Assembly: GCA_002077045.2 (NCBI GenBank)
Contig: KZ111140.1
Coordinates: forward strand, 2,038,231 to 2,102,230
Length of the DNA stretch: 64,000 nucleotides
Direction: 5' to 3'
Source of the DNA: Rachicladosporium sp. CCFEE 5018
Taxonomy: Eukaryota > Ascomycota > Dothideomycetes > Cladosporiales > Cladosporiaceae
This document shows positions 10,020 to 19,311 of this stretch, piece after piece. The notes under the pieces were generated by a model. That model worked only from the letters and a program-made list of their open reading frames with translations. It was not told where the DNA came from and did not search any database. The position numbers were made by a program, and so were the translations under genes. Position 1 is the first letter of the stretch, and each line of letters begins with the position of its first letter.

Positions 10020-10119
10020 NNNNNNNNNNNNNNNNNNNNNNNNNNNNNNNNNNNNNNNNNNNNNNNNNNNNNNNNNNNNNNNNNNNNNNNNNNNNNNNNN
10101 NNNNNNNNNNNNNNNNNNN
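10020..10119. other. Assembly gap, 100 N
   Basis: A run of exactly 100 N, the usual placeholder for a gap of unknown length. On its left the sequence stops inside a JEN1 intron. On its right, sequence begins that is not the expected JEN1 N-terminal half, so collinearity with copy 2 ends at this join. Confidence 0.98.
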
Positions 10120-10318
10120 ACTCGCCGCCTGCGAAGCGGTGTAGCCAGTACACCATGCTGGAAATGAAGGCCATCTCGACAATGCCGGTGAGCATGAGCA
10201 GGCCCAGGGAGAGGGGCAGGAGCCAGCGTGGGAATGCCATGGCGTTTTGGCGAGGATGTGATTGAGAGTCGTTGATAGCAAGGTTAGAGTAGCCGACTAA
10301 CGGGTAGGTGTTTGACAT
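10120..10318 (-). CDS. N-terminal fragment of an unidentified membrane protein
   Basis: An open frame starts at ATG 10318 and runs ~66 residues into the N gap. After a polar N terminus (MSNTYPLVGYSNLAIND) it has a strongly hydrophobic stretch, residues ~32-58 (WLLPLSLGLLMLTGIVEMAFISSMVYW), which reads as one long or two short membrane helices. It does not match JEN1 and I do not recognise the family. The C-terminal part is lost in the gap, so the protein may be multi-pass. Promoter sequence would lie to the right, toward 10400. Confidence 0.5.
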
Positions 10319-11607
10319 GATGGAAGACGCGAGAAGGAGAGATATACATCGGAAAAAGAAGGTTGCGAATGCTTACCGACGGCGTGTAGGATGACTGCCA
10401 AGGCATGATGTGCAGAGCTTACTAGACCATCGTGTTGGCGTGAGTGGCCGCAGCCGGGGGCTTATACATTGTCAGCACTGTATTTTAATACACACGTGCG
10501 TAGCTGGGGCTGTTGGTCGTTGCTTGTCAGCGTTCTGACATTTAAGAAGTGGTCAGAGTAGACCCTGTAGTCGGCACTTCGCCGCATTTCATGACCGCCG
10601 TTGATGACCTTGAGCCTGGCTACTTTTCGGATGTGGTCGTGGTCCCATGTGGACGTGGTAGCTCGGTGCTTGTGTCGTGAACCCGCTGGAGATGGAGTCT
10701 TTCCTACGAGTCTGAATCATACTGATGATCGAGGACTGGCCGTCGTCGTGCCCATTGCAACGCGCTTATTAGCCGAGTTTGTCTAATGTGATATGTAGAA
10801 AGAGTAGCACCCTCGTTGTAATGAGGCCGTGCAGCCCATGAACTAAATATAGACCTCGCTTGACATGTGCTAGGGTCTGTACTTAGGGTTGCGCAACCCT
10901 AACCACACATTGGGGTTAAGTGCGATTAGCAGGATCATTCCATATCACCCCACCAGCTGGACATGAGGTCGATTCGGGAGCTAGAGAGAAAGGATCAACC
11001 CCTGTGGCATAAATCATGGACATCTGAGGTCGATTGATTCGTGTTTGGCGTCGGGATTCGCTTTTTGAAGTCATAACAGCCGTTGGCTGTTGGAGTCACC
11101 ACAGTAGTGTACACATTGGAATAGACGGACCTTGAAGATCATTTCGAGTAAAACACATTGGAGGTTCACTTCACTATTCCCTCCTATCTCTACGCGACGT
11201 TGCTCGTTCATTCATTTGCTCTTCCGATCGGTATCTGCCAACTTCAGCTCTCACCCCGAACGTCAAACCCTGGCCCTGACTCGCCAACTGTCCGCAGAGA
11301 CTCCTTACCTGATCAGCCCTCCCTTACTCACCACTGACGACAGCTGCCAAGCCCTCATCACTCAGTCGAGCTTCGCCACTTAGCGCGCCTCTTTCGAGAA
11401 CATCCTCTGTGCCGTCGATGAGATGCTGCGAGTGTAGGGCCCAGTGGCCATGATCTTAGGCGGACAGCGGCAGCGAGGCAATGACACCACCACGACCTGC
11501 GCTGCACAGGAGGTCCGATTGCTGGGCCGGGCTGAGGCTGCAAGGCTTACCACAACTCCGTGATGCGAACTCGTACATGGGCTTTGCGGTCATTCAAGGC
11601 AGCCATC
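10319..11607. other. 1.3 kb gene-poor intergenic region
   Basis: No convincing gene. Small frames (for example 10601-10786 and 11132-11383, plus strand) have no domain. The stretch contains the perfect telomere-like palindrome at 10883-10902 and otherwise mixed sequence. Confidence 0.5.
10883..10902. repeat. Perfect 20-bp palindrome of two opposed TTAGGG-type units
   Basis: The sequence TTAGGGTTGCGCAACCCTAA equals its own reverse complement. Each arm contains one fungal/vertebrate-type telomere unit, TTAGGG reading inward and CCCTAA reading outward, around a GCGC centre. The flanking bases break the symmetry. It may be a dyad binding site for a TTAGGG-binding (Tbf1/Teb1-like) factor, a fused telomere remnant, or chance. 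Confidence 0.7.
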
Positions 11608-12357
11608 TCATCTGCCGCCAGTGACATCAATCGTAGTCCCAGTGACATAGCCAGCAGCAGGCGACAGCAGCCAAACAATCGCTTCGGCGACCTCTTCGGC
11701 TTCCCCAGCACGTCCAAGCGGCACGATCTTGCCCAGCCTCTCAGCGCGCTCCGGATCACCAGCAGAGAGATGGATATCAGTCTTGATGATCCCAGGTCTC
11801 ACGCCATTGACTCGCACACCCAGAGGACCGAGCTCCTTGGATAAACCAGTGGTGAGCGTGTCAATTGCGCCTTTACTTCCAGCGTAGTCCACGAACTCAT
11901 TTGGCGAGCCTAGTCGAGCTGCTGCTGAGGAGACAAGGACGATAGAGCGTTCTTTCTCAGTGCCGGGAGACTTGGGAAGGCGTCGAGCAGCTTCGCGGGC
12001 ACATAGATAGGCTCCCAGAACGTTGATGTCGAAGACCTTCTTCATTCGCTCTAGAGTCATGTCCGCTAGTGGCATGCTGGGTGCAGTCACACCTGCGTTC
12101 ACTACAACACCAGTAATGTGTCCACAGGAGGCCTCAAAGGAGTCGAACACGCGTAAGATCTCCGCCTCGACAGACATGTCGCCTTGCAAGATGAGAGCGT
12201 TGCCACCTGCTGCTCTCACAGCGGCTTCAGTCTCCATCGCGGCCGTCTTGTCCTGGACATAGTTGATGCCCACGGTCCAGCCTCGTTTGCCGGCTAGTAT
12301 GGCTGTCGCACGACCGATCCCGCGGCTAGCGCCGGTGATGAGAACGTTGGTTGCCAT
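11608..12357 (-). CDS. SDR-family oxidoreductase, YgfF-like
   Basis: A single-exon 249-residue classical short-chain dehydrogenase/reductase. The cofactor loop TGASRGIG is at residues 8-15, NAG at 87-89, the catalytic Ser at 143/144, and YAGSK supplies Tyr158 and Lys162. The run RLGSPNEFVDYAGSKGAI and the following helix resemble the bacterial YgfF-type glucose-1-dehydrogenase-like SDRs more than typical fungal polyol dehydrogenases. NAD(P)H-dependent carbonyl or sugar oxidoreduction is likely; the substrate is unknown. There is no signal peptide, so it should be cytosolic. The gene has no introns. It is divergent from the photolyase with 231 bp between starts. Confidence 0.85.
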   Translation of the reverse strand: MATNVLITGASRGIGRATAILAGKRGWTVGINYVQDKTAAMETEAAVRAAGGNALILQGDMSVEAEILRVFDSFEASCGHITGVVVNAGVTAPSMPLADMTLERMKKVFDINVLGAYLCAREAARRLPKSPGTEKERSIVLVSSAAARLGSPNEFVDYAGSKGAIDTLTTGLSKELGPLGVRVNGVRPGIIKTDIHLSAGDPERAERLGKIVPLGRAGEAEEVAEAIVWLLSPAAGYVTGTTIDVTGGR

Positions 12358-12588
12358 GTTGGAGAGAATTGTAGGTTCCTCCTCAAGGTCTGAGTGTCAA
12401 CGATCATCGTCCGCGTAGGTTTAAGTATTATATGCTCGTCTGCTCGGGGTAGTTCACTCCGAGGTCAAAAGCCACCAAGGTGCCGTGATGTCATAGATCT
12501 AGAACGCGCATTGGGACGCGATTGATTCATATCTCGTCTCCTTGTATTCAATACGCCCTATATCGTCCAACCGCGCAGCAGGCAGTGC

Positions 12589-14481
12589 ATGCTCCCGTTT
12601 CGACGTCTTTTGCAGCGACACCGGCTCCAGACCGCACTCATCGCGACCCTGGGAGCTCACGGCGCAATACAGAAATCATCTTCAACTCCATTCGCGAACA
12701 TGGCTCCCAAACGCAGAGCCACGTCGCCAGTCCGCCCTCCGCCAGCAAAGAAGCGCGAGATCATGAAGTCAGAAGATGGCGAAGATGAGATCCCGCATGA
12801 AGAACGCTCCGGCGTGGTTGATCGACGCTTCTATCCTCGTGAGATGACCAACGAGCGATGCGCCAAATACAACGATGGCAGCATACCGCGACCAATCGCG
12901 TTGCTCAACGCCGCGCTGCTGGACACAAGGGCAGGACGACGACAGATCTCGCCTGGCAAGTCCGTGGTGCACTGGTTCAAGCGGGATCTGCGGCTCATGG
13001 ACAATCATGCGTTGTCACTAGCAAGTAGGAAAGCTAAGGACCATAGCATCCCACTTGTGTGTATGTACATCGTCAGTCCGGAGGACTTCGAGGCGCACAA
13101 TACGAGTGCGGCAAGAGTCGACTTCGATCTGCGGAACCTGGAGCTTATGAAGCAGGACCTCGCCGAGCTGGATATCCCACTGTATGTCGAGACAGTCGAG
13201 AAGAGGAAGGACGCCATTCCTCATCTACTGGCGAAGTTCAAGGAGTGGGGAGCGAAGCATGTCTACTGCAACATGGAGTACGAGGTCGACGAGCTACGGC
13301 GGGAGACGAAGCTGGTGATGCAGTGTTTGAAAGCAGACGTCGCCTTCGAGGTTGTGCAAGACGATGTCGTAGTCGAGCCAGGCAAGCTCGCGTCAGGTGC
13401 GGGCAAGCAGTACTCAGTCTACTCCCCCTGGTTCAAGTCCTGGGTGAAGTACGTACACGAGCGTCCGCACGTCCTCAAGGAGCATCCTTCACCGACTGCC
13501 AACCCTTCCACCGCACGCGACACGTTCTCCGCTATCTTCGACGCTTCCATCCCACCCGCACCAGCGTGCAAAGCCCTCTCCACCGAAGACCGCGAGCGCC
13601 TCACCTCCCTCTTCCCCGCCAGCGAACACGAAGCCCTCATTCGCCTGAATACCTTCCTCTCCACCTCCAAAGCCCAGAACTACGCCCGGGCCAGGAACCT
13701 CCCCGCCACACCCGGCACCTCAGTCCTCTCCCCCCACTTCAGCGCCGGCACCCTCTCAACCCGCACAGCCGTCCGCCTCGCCCTAGCAACCACAACAAAA
13801 TCCCTCGCCGCACTCGAGTCCAGCCACCCCGGCTTGCGGACCTGGATCTCCGAAGTCGCCTGGCGGGACTTCTACAAGCATGTCCTTGCGCACTGGCCCT
13901 ACGTCTGCATGGCCAAGCCCTTCAAGTACGAGTACACGAACATCAACTGGGAGTACAACGACGCGCACTTCGAGGCTTGGGCAGCAGGGAAGACGGGCTA
14001 CCCGATCGTCGACGCCGCAATGCGACAGTGCAATACCATGGCCTGGATGCACAACCGCTGCCGCATGATCGTCGCCTCCTTCCTCGCGAAAGACTTACTC
14101 CTCGACTAGCGCCTGGGCGAGAAATACTTCATGCTGCACCTCATCGATGGGGACTTCGCGTCCAACAATGGCGGCTGGGGGTTCGCGGCTAGCACGGGCG
14201 TAGATCCGCAGCCGTATTTCCGCGTCTTCAATCCATTGTTGCAGAGCGAGAAGTTCGATGCCGAGGGGGAGTATATCCGGAAGTGGGTGCCTGAGTTGAA
14301 GGATGTGGTAGGAAAGGCTATACATGATCCTTATGGACGGGGTGCGGGGAAGGTGGCGGAGAAGGCTGGGTATCCGAAGCCGATTGTGGAACATAAGATG
14401 GCTAGGGAGAGGGCGTTGGCGAGGTATAAGGAGGGGATTGGGAGGGAGACGGCGAATGTGGGGGGTGGGGTGCATAATTGA
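12589..14481 (+). pseudogene. PHR1: CPD photolyase (class I) interrupted by an in-frame TAG
   Basis: Light-driven repair of UV-induced pyrimidine dimers. The frame from 12589 encodes a presequence-like N terminus, an alternative Met at 12700 followed by a basic NLS-like MAPKRR...PAKKRE stretch, the antenna-binding domain (VVHWFKRDLRLMDNHAL) and most of the FAD-binding domain (ISEVAWRDFYKHVL, AMRQCNTMAWMHNRCRM). At 14107-14109 a TAG follows KDLLLD. The same frame then continues RLGEKYFMLHLIDGDFASNNGGW to a stop at 14479-14481. The family has DWRLGE here, so the stop most simply reflects TGG (Trp) to TAG. The truncated 506-residue product loses ~124 residues of the flavin site. The rest is fully conserved, so the lesion is recent, a base-calling error, or suppressed by readthrough. 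Confidence 0.9.
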
Positions 14482-14722
14482 TGCGCTGAGAATTGCTCAA
14501 GGCCGGTCTGCTTTGATAGCGAGGCGACCAAGCTTAAGTGTATTCAGCGCTGAGGTGTTTTGAATCGATGCTGTAGAATATACTTGCTGTACCATATGCT
14601 ATGCACATCGACTCCCGGGGTATCGGTCTTCCCTCCCTTCCCAAGCGGTGGGCTTCTCGCTCCACTCGGATCATTCAAAATGCTCCTACCGCTGAAACGC
14701 AAGAAAATTCCACGAAATTGCT

Positions 14723-17700
14723 CTACATAACCACACATCCCTTCTCCCCATCGCCCTTCCTACCCAACCGTCCAGTCCGTCCCGTAACCCAAGTCCTCAC
14801 GCTCCTTCCAGCCATGCTCTTCCCATCATCTCCATCCACCCCCTCTCCCATCCCTCTAACCCCATCCTTATTCCGCCGTCGGAACACACTCTTCTTCCTC
14901 CCTGTACCCCTGCCCAGACTAGTCACCGCGCTCCGCTGCCCGCCACTCCCACTCCTCGTATGCCCACTCGGCGCCGGCGGATGCCAAGCCGTGATGGGAT
15001 GGCCCACACTACCCGGCTGCGGCGGAGGTGAGCGATGCGGAATTTGATTTGAGGACTGGGAGGCGGGGAAGAGGGACGCGGAGTGTGAGTGAGCGCCGCG
15101 TTGGGACTGTGATTGGGAATTGTGTTGGGCGAGCGCGGCGGAGCGGAAAGCTGCCACGTGTGGGGGAAGGGAGTGCGGGATTGCGAAGGGGTTGTTCTGT
15201 TGGTGATTGGGTTGCGCAGGGCGTGCTGGTCCCGGTGGAATGCCGTTGTTGGGTTGTGAGGAGCCGGGAGGTGGTAAGAGGGAGGTACTGTAGCGGTTTT
15301 GTTGGGGTGGAGGGGAGATGTCCTGCGTTGGCGCGCTGGGTGGGCGGATGGTGGAGGCGGGGGAAATGGGCGTTTGCTCGCTGTCTTGGAGGAAGGAGAG
15401 CGGACGGACTTGCTGGATAGGTGTCATTAGGCTGCTGTTTGATGGTGATGTCGGTGTAGGCACATGGCCGTTGACATCGGCTGCGACAGGGCGGACGTTT
15501 TCCCAGTCGCCTATCAGGCTGGGTGCAGGTCCGGCTCCGGCAAGCGGCACAGCATTACTGTAGGCGCGTTGAAGATTTCGTGGTACTGGTGCCGCTTGTA
15601 CCCCTGGCTGTGCCCGTGGGGAGGCAGCCATTGCAGCCGCGAACGCTCTATCGGCGCTGAACGACTCGCCCACAGCTGGAGGGGCCGTCATTGGTACAGC
15701 TCCAGGTGCGTTGCGCTCATTGCCGTTTGGTCGAGTGATAATCGCTGGTCGAGGCTGTGCTTGTAGTGGTGCATCAAGTCCAGCCATTGCGCGGAACCGA
15801 CTCGGAAGAGGCGCGTTAGGCTCCTCAGTATACTCTGGCAAAGGCAGAAAGCCACCGTTGCTGTCCGAGCTGACACGTGCTTGCGTTCGCTCTTCGAGTG
15901 TCTGGAAGCGATGCCGTTGAGCGTTCGATGCGGCCCGCTGCAACGACGCCTGTGATCGTGGTGCTCCATTCTGAAACGGCTCCTCGAACGTCTCACCGGC
16001 AAGAGATTCACCAGCTTCGCCGTTCTCGGGCAAGTCAGGAAGGGATTGCCCAGCATCAGATCGTAGTGACAATACTGAGCCAGGTCTGCGTGGCTGCTGC
16101 GAGCCGGGCGCGGTGGATCGAGAGCCACCGCGAGAAGAAGCGGATGACAGCGCAGCCCTCCCAAGAGTCACCGGCCGCTGACTCAACCCGCCGCCCTTGC
16201 TCTGATTGACAGTCCGTCTCCTCACCAGAGCCACCTCATCTGCCACGTCGAACTCAGCCTCCTCGAGCGTTTGTGGAGGACTCTTGCCGAGCGTGAGCGA
16301 GAACGTCTGACCCGGCTGTCCCGTGAACTGCGGATCGAAGTCAAAGAGGATGATCCTACCACCCTCAATATCTTGCACAGACTCCTCCTCGAATTGATCC
16401 ATTTCCACGACGCCTCCAGGACTCGTGACAATTAGTCGACCCTGGACTTGTGTCTGGTTGCTCAGTGGGGCTGGTAGACTTGCGTGCGAGTACACCCACT
16501 TGACCTCGCTAAAGGGGCAGCCGTAGCCTTCATCGAGTTCATGATCGATGCTGTGCGCTTCTACTACCGTCTCGCCCTCCTCTGCCTTGTGAGGTATTAT
16601 GTACAGCCTAATCGTGCGATCATTCACGATCATCGCGATGGTGTCGCCGTGCTCGTCAATCGCTGGACAGGAGTTTATCGCTGCTCCCAGACCTCCACAA
16701 GTTGACAGGGGTGGCGAGATGACCACAGGGAAGTCAATGTTCCCGTACTGCATGTCTGTAGTGTTCAGTATGCCGAATGTATCGGCCACTCCATTCCATG
16801 CATACAATCGCTCATTACAAGTCGTGCGATTCTCGCGCATGAAGACTGCGTGACTGCTGTTGCGGATGTTCTCCGGATGCAGCAAGTCTGAGCACCAGGC
16901 CTCTTTGAGTTCGTCGTGAGTCGGTACATCGTGAGGTGACGATGCAAAGACTGGCACGTTGATGACGACTGTCGACGAGACATTGATGCGTGTGGTAGTG
17001 CCTAGCAGCGTCGAACCATCAGCTGAGAAGCCGAGCTTGTCCATCTTCTGCGATCGGACAGCTCTTCGGTCTGTTGGCAACGCATTCGAGCTCAGTGAGA
17101 ATACTTCGACACCGCCCTCGTATGCCACTGCTAGCAGACCACCCATCGGTGCCAATGCAATAGTCGAAGTCGGGAAATCCAGCTTCACAGTTCTTGATCG
17201 TCGTAGCCTATGATGAGAGAGATCGTAGATGTTGACTGTATGCGAGTCTGCCAGGATGGCTAGTGTATTGCCGTCATCGACAATTTCGACCGCTAGAGGT
17301 CGCCTCTTCAGTGCGTAGTCTTGACTGATGCCGACCGGTAAGGCTGCGGTCTGCAGAACGAACAGTCGCGCGGAGTTGTACGCTGCGATCCTTCGACCGC
17401 CCGACGATAGGGAGAAGCCGAAAGCTTCGCCTTGAGGGAAGCCCGCACTCGCAGTCGCAGTATTCGATATGAGCTTAATGATGTGTATGCGTGGGCGATT
17501 GGGCTCGTCATCGGCCATGGACTGCCAACTATACCGCACTCGATCCTTATTGAACGGGATTTGCGTCGTGTTGTAGGGATTGTATGTTGAAGACCGCCTC
17601 GAGTGCGTACTTGATGGGTTCCCCTTCATCATTGAGTTTTGCCTGGCATGCGCATTGCCATTCGTGGGCGTTGTCTGTGGCGAAGACTGGCGAGCATGGT

Positions 17701-18556
17701 ATGTGGTAGGCGTAGCACGTCCATTCGTTTGTGGTGAGGTACGTGGACTTCCAGAGCCAGACCATTCCCGCTGCTCCTGTTCGGGCGTCGCACCCTGCCA
17801 TTGTGATGGAATAGGCGTGGCGAGGTCTCGCTCTTCTCCAGGGTCATACGTCTCAAACTCCGTGCTATACGATCCCACACTCGAGGTACTTCGCTCTTCG
17901 TGGCGCCTGTCTGCTGGCCCTGATCGGTCCTGAATCTCCGCATTGGCAGCCAAGTCCTCCGCTGCTAGCCCCGCCGGCGCAGCAATTGCTGGAGCAGGAG
18001 CAGCTTCAGCAGGCGATGGCCTGGACTGTGGACTCGATTGCTCGCTTTCTCGTAGAGAAACCTCGCCTCTTCGTTGTTCGAAATGGGTCTCGGTAGGATG
18101 CTCTTCAGGCGTGACAACTTCCTCCACATTATACCGCGACTTCTGCTTGGTACTTCCGTTCGTAAAAAGCGAGTCTCTGATCTCCTGACCGCCAGATGAG
18201 CTTTCAACATCTGTCTCCTCGCTGACATCGTCTGCCTCCCAGTCTCCATCTGGAAGCTCACCAGCGGTAACATCAGTAATGTGATGATTGCCTTCTTTCC
18301 AGTCTCCATTCCTTGCCGCCTCCACATCCCCGTTTGTCAACTTCTTTTCAACAGCAGGAGGACTGGCTTCCCGCATTGGCCAATCGCTCCTTTCATGCAA
18401 TCCAGTCCCATCCATCTCTACTATCTCACTGACGCTCTGCCGCCGTTCGTCCTCCAGTATGCGCTCGCGAGTCGAGCTCCATCGCTCCAAAATATTGCTT
18501 CGCCCAGCGCCAGCGCGCACTGCACTGGTATCGCTACTGAACGTCGACACTGGCAT
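14723..18556 (-). CDS. Large beta-propeller-like fungal protein with C-terminal CaaX box
   Basis: A single exon of 1277 residues from the first ATG at 18556; the frame is open further back to a GTG at 18640. The first ~330 residues are disordered and rich in Ser/Glu/Gln. Residues ~345-720 contain a WD40/beta-propeller-like region with repeated short strands (AFGFSLSSGGRRIAAYNSARLFVLQ, IYDLSHHRLRR, LAVAYEGGVEVFSL, RLYIIPHK). The remainder is Pro/Ser/Gln-rich. The last ~50 residues are basic (KKSVFRRRNKD, GRTGRLGRKGD) and end in CVVM, a canonical farnesylation-type CaaX motif. The protein is therefore predicted to be membrane-tethered. I do not recognise a named orthologue and infer no specific pathway. 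Confidence 0.7.
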   Translation of the reverse strand: MPVSTFSSDTSAVRAGAGRSNILERWSSTRERILEDERRQSVSEIVEMDGTGLHERSDWPMREASPPAVEKKLTNGDVEAARNGDWKEGNHHITDVTAGELPDGDWEADDVSEETDVESSSGGQEIRDSLFTNGSTKQKSRYNVEEVVTPEEHPTETHFEQRRGEVSLRESEQSSPQSRPSPAEAAPAPAIAAPAGLAAEDLAANAEIQDRSGPADRRHEERSTSSVGSYSTEFETYDPGEERDLATPIPSQWQGATPEQEQREWSGSGSPRTSPQTNGRATPTTYHARQSSPQTTPTNGNAHARQNSMMKGNPSSTHSRRSSTYNPYNTTQIPFNKDRVRYSWQSMADDEPNRPRIHIIKLISNTATASAGFPQGEAFGFSLSSGGRRIAAYNSARLFVLQTAALPVGISQDYALKRRPLAVEIVDDGNTLAILADSHTVNIYDLSHHRLRRSRTVKLDFPTSTIALAPMGGLLAVAYEGGVEVFSLSSNALPTDRRAVRSQKMDKLGFSADGSTLLGTTTRINVSSTVVINVPVFASSPHDVPTHDELKEAWCSDLLHPENIRNSSHAVFMRENRTTCNERLYAWNGVADTFGILNTTDMQYGNIDFPVVISPPLSTCGGLGAAINSCPAIDEHGDTIAMIVNDRTIRLYIIPHKAEEGETVVEAHSIDHELDEGYGCPFSEVKWVYSHASLPAPLSNQTQVQGRLIVTSPGGVVEMDQFEEESVQDIEGGRIILFDFDPQFTGQPGQTFSLTLGKSPPQTLEEAEFDVADEVALVRRRTVNQSKGGGLSQRPVTLGRAALSSASSRGGSRSTAPGSQQPRRPGSVLSLRSDAGQSLPDLPENGEAGESLAGETFEEPFQNGAPRSQASLQRAASNAQRHRFQTLEERTQARVSSDSNGGFLPLPEYTEEPNAPLPSRFRAMAGLDAPLQAQPRPAIITRPNGNERNAPGAVPMTAPPAVGESFSADRAFAAAMAASPRAQPGVQAAPVPRNLQRAYSNAVPLAGAGPAPSLIGDWENVRPVAADVNGHVPTPTSPSNSSLMTPIQQVRPLSFLQDSEQTPISPASTIRPPSAPTQDISPPPQQNRYSTSLLPPPGSSQPNNGIPPGPARPAQPNHQQNNPFAIPHSLPPHVAAFRSAALAQHNSQSQSQRGAHSHSASLFPASQSSNQIPHRSPPPQPGSVGHPITAWHPPAPSGHTRSGSGGQRSAVTSLGRGTGRKKSVFRRRNKDGVRGMGEGVDGDDGKSMAGRSVRTWVTGRTGRLGRKGDGEKGCVVM

Positions 18557-19311
18557 TGTCGCGCCGCGCCTGCAGGGCACTCCAATTAGGGCGCGATCCA
18601 CAGCGGCTCGGGGGAGTTGAGCCGCGTTGATTGGGCACACGTGGGAAGTGCAATGGGCATTGTTGCAATCACTGCGTACACTGAACTAGATTGGAGGCAT
18701 TGGTCGGGTTTGGCTGCACAGAGCAGCGAGGCTATGGTCAAATTCACCCACGGCGCTGTCAGCGGTATCATGTCGTGGCGCATACGGGCCTCAGCTGAGA
18801 CAGCCTTGGAAGCCGTTCACTGGTTCGCCGTTAGCCTTAACCGAGATCGCCCTCTAATTGAAGCTTGGCTGCCGGCTATGGCTTGCCGGCACGTCTACAG
18901 TACGAAGTGGATACCGTTCGCTGCATCATGCTGGAAAGTCTGCCCTCAATGCGCGCATTGGAAGGTTCCAGGAGAAGGCAGAGCGAAGCATTGGAAGAAT
19001 GGATCTTGATCAGGGCGTCGATGATCTTCATGCCGGGTGTGCTATTTTAGCTCCCTCGTGTTGTGGGGGAGCAAAGCTTCGGCAGTGATCCGCCGATCTA
19101 CGTGATGACAGTTTTGTTGTTCACACTCCAATCGAGCATTCAGGCTTCCGAATGACCCGCTGGTGGTGGGACAGATAACGCAAGGATGCCTGTTTGCATG
19201 TAGACTGACCCTCCTCATTGACATCCGTAGTCATATCTACGCTCTTCATTGCAAGATCTCCCCCAAGATTGCCAGAAGGCCTCGCTAAATCCATCACATT
19301 GCACAGCACCC
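18557..19311. other. Intergenic region upstream of the CaaX protein
   Basis: A 755 bp spacer between two minus-strand genes, holding the promoter of the large protein and the SSU72 3' end. A small inverted repeat (GCTCCC at 19050-19055, GGGAGC at 19067-19072) could form a hairpin but is too short to be convincing. No gene is supported. Confidence 0.45.

Noticed and set aside
13059..14192. A 377-codon frame overlapping the photolyase in another register
   Set aside because: It is Arg/Pro-rich and has no domain. It exists because the photolyase coding sequence is GC-rich at third positions, and the overlapping frame carries all the photolyase motifs.
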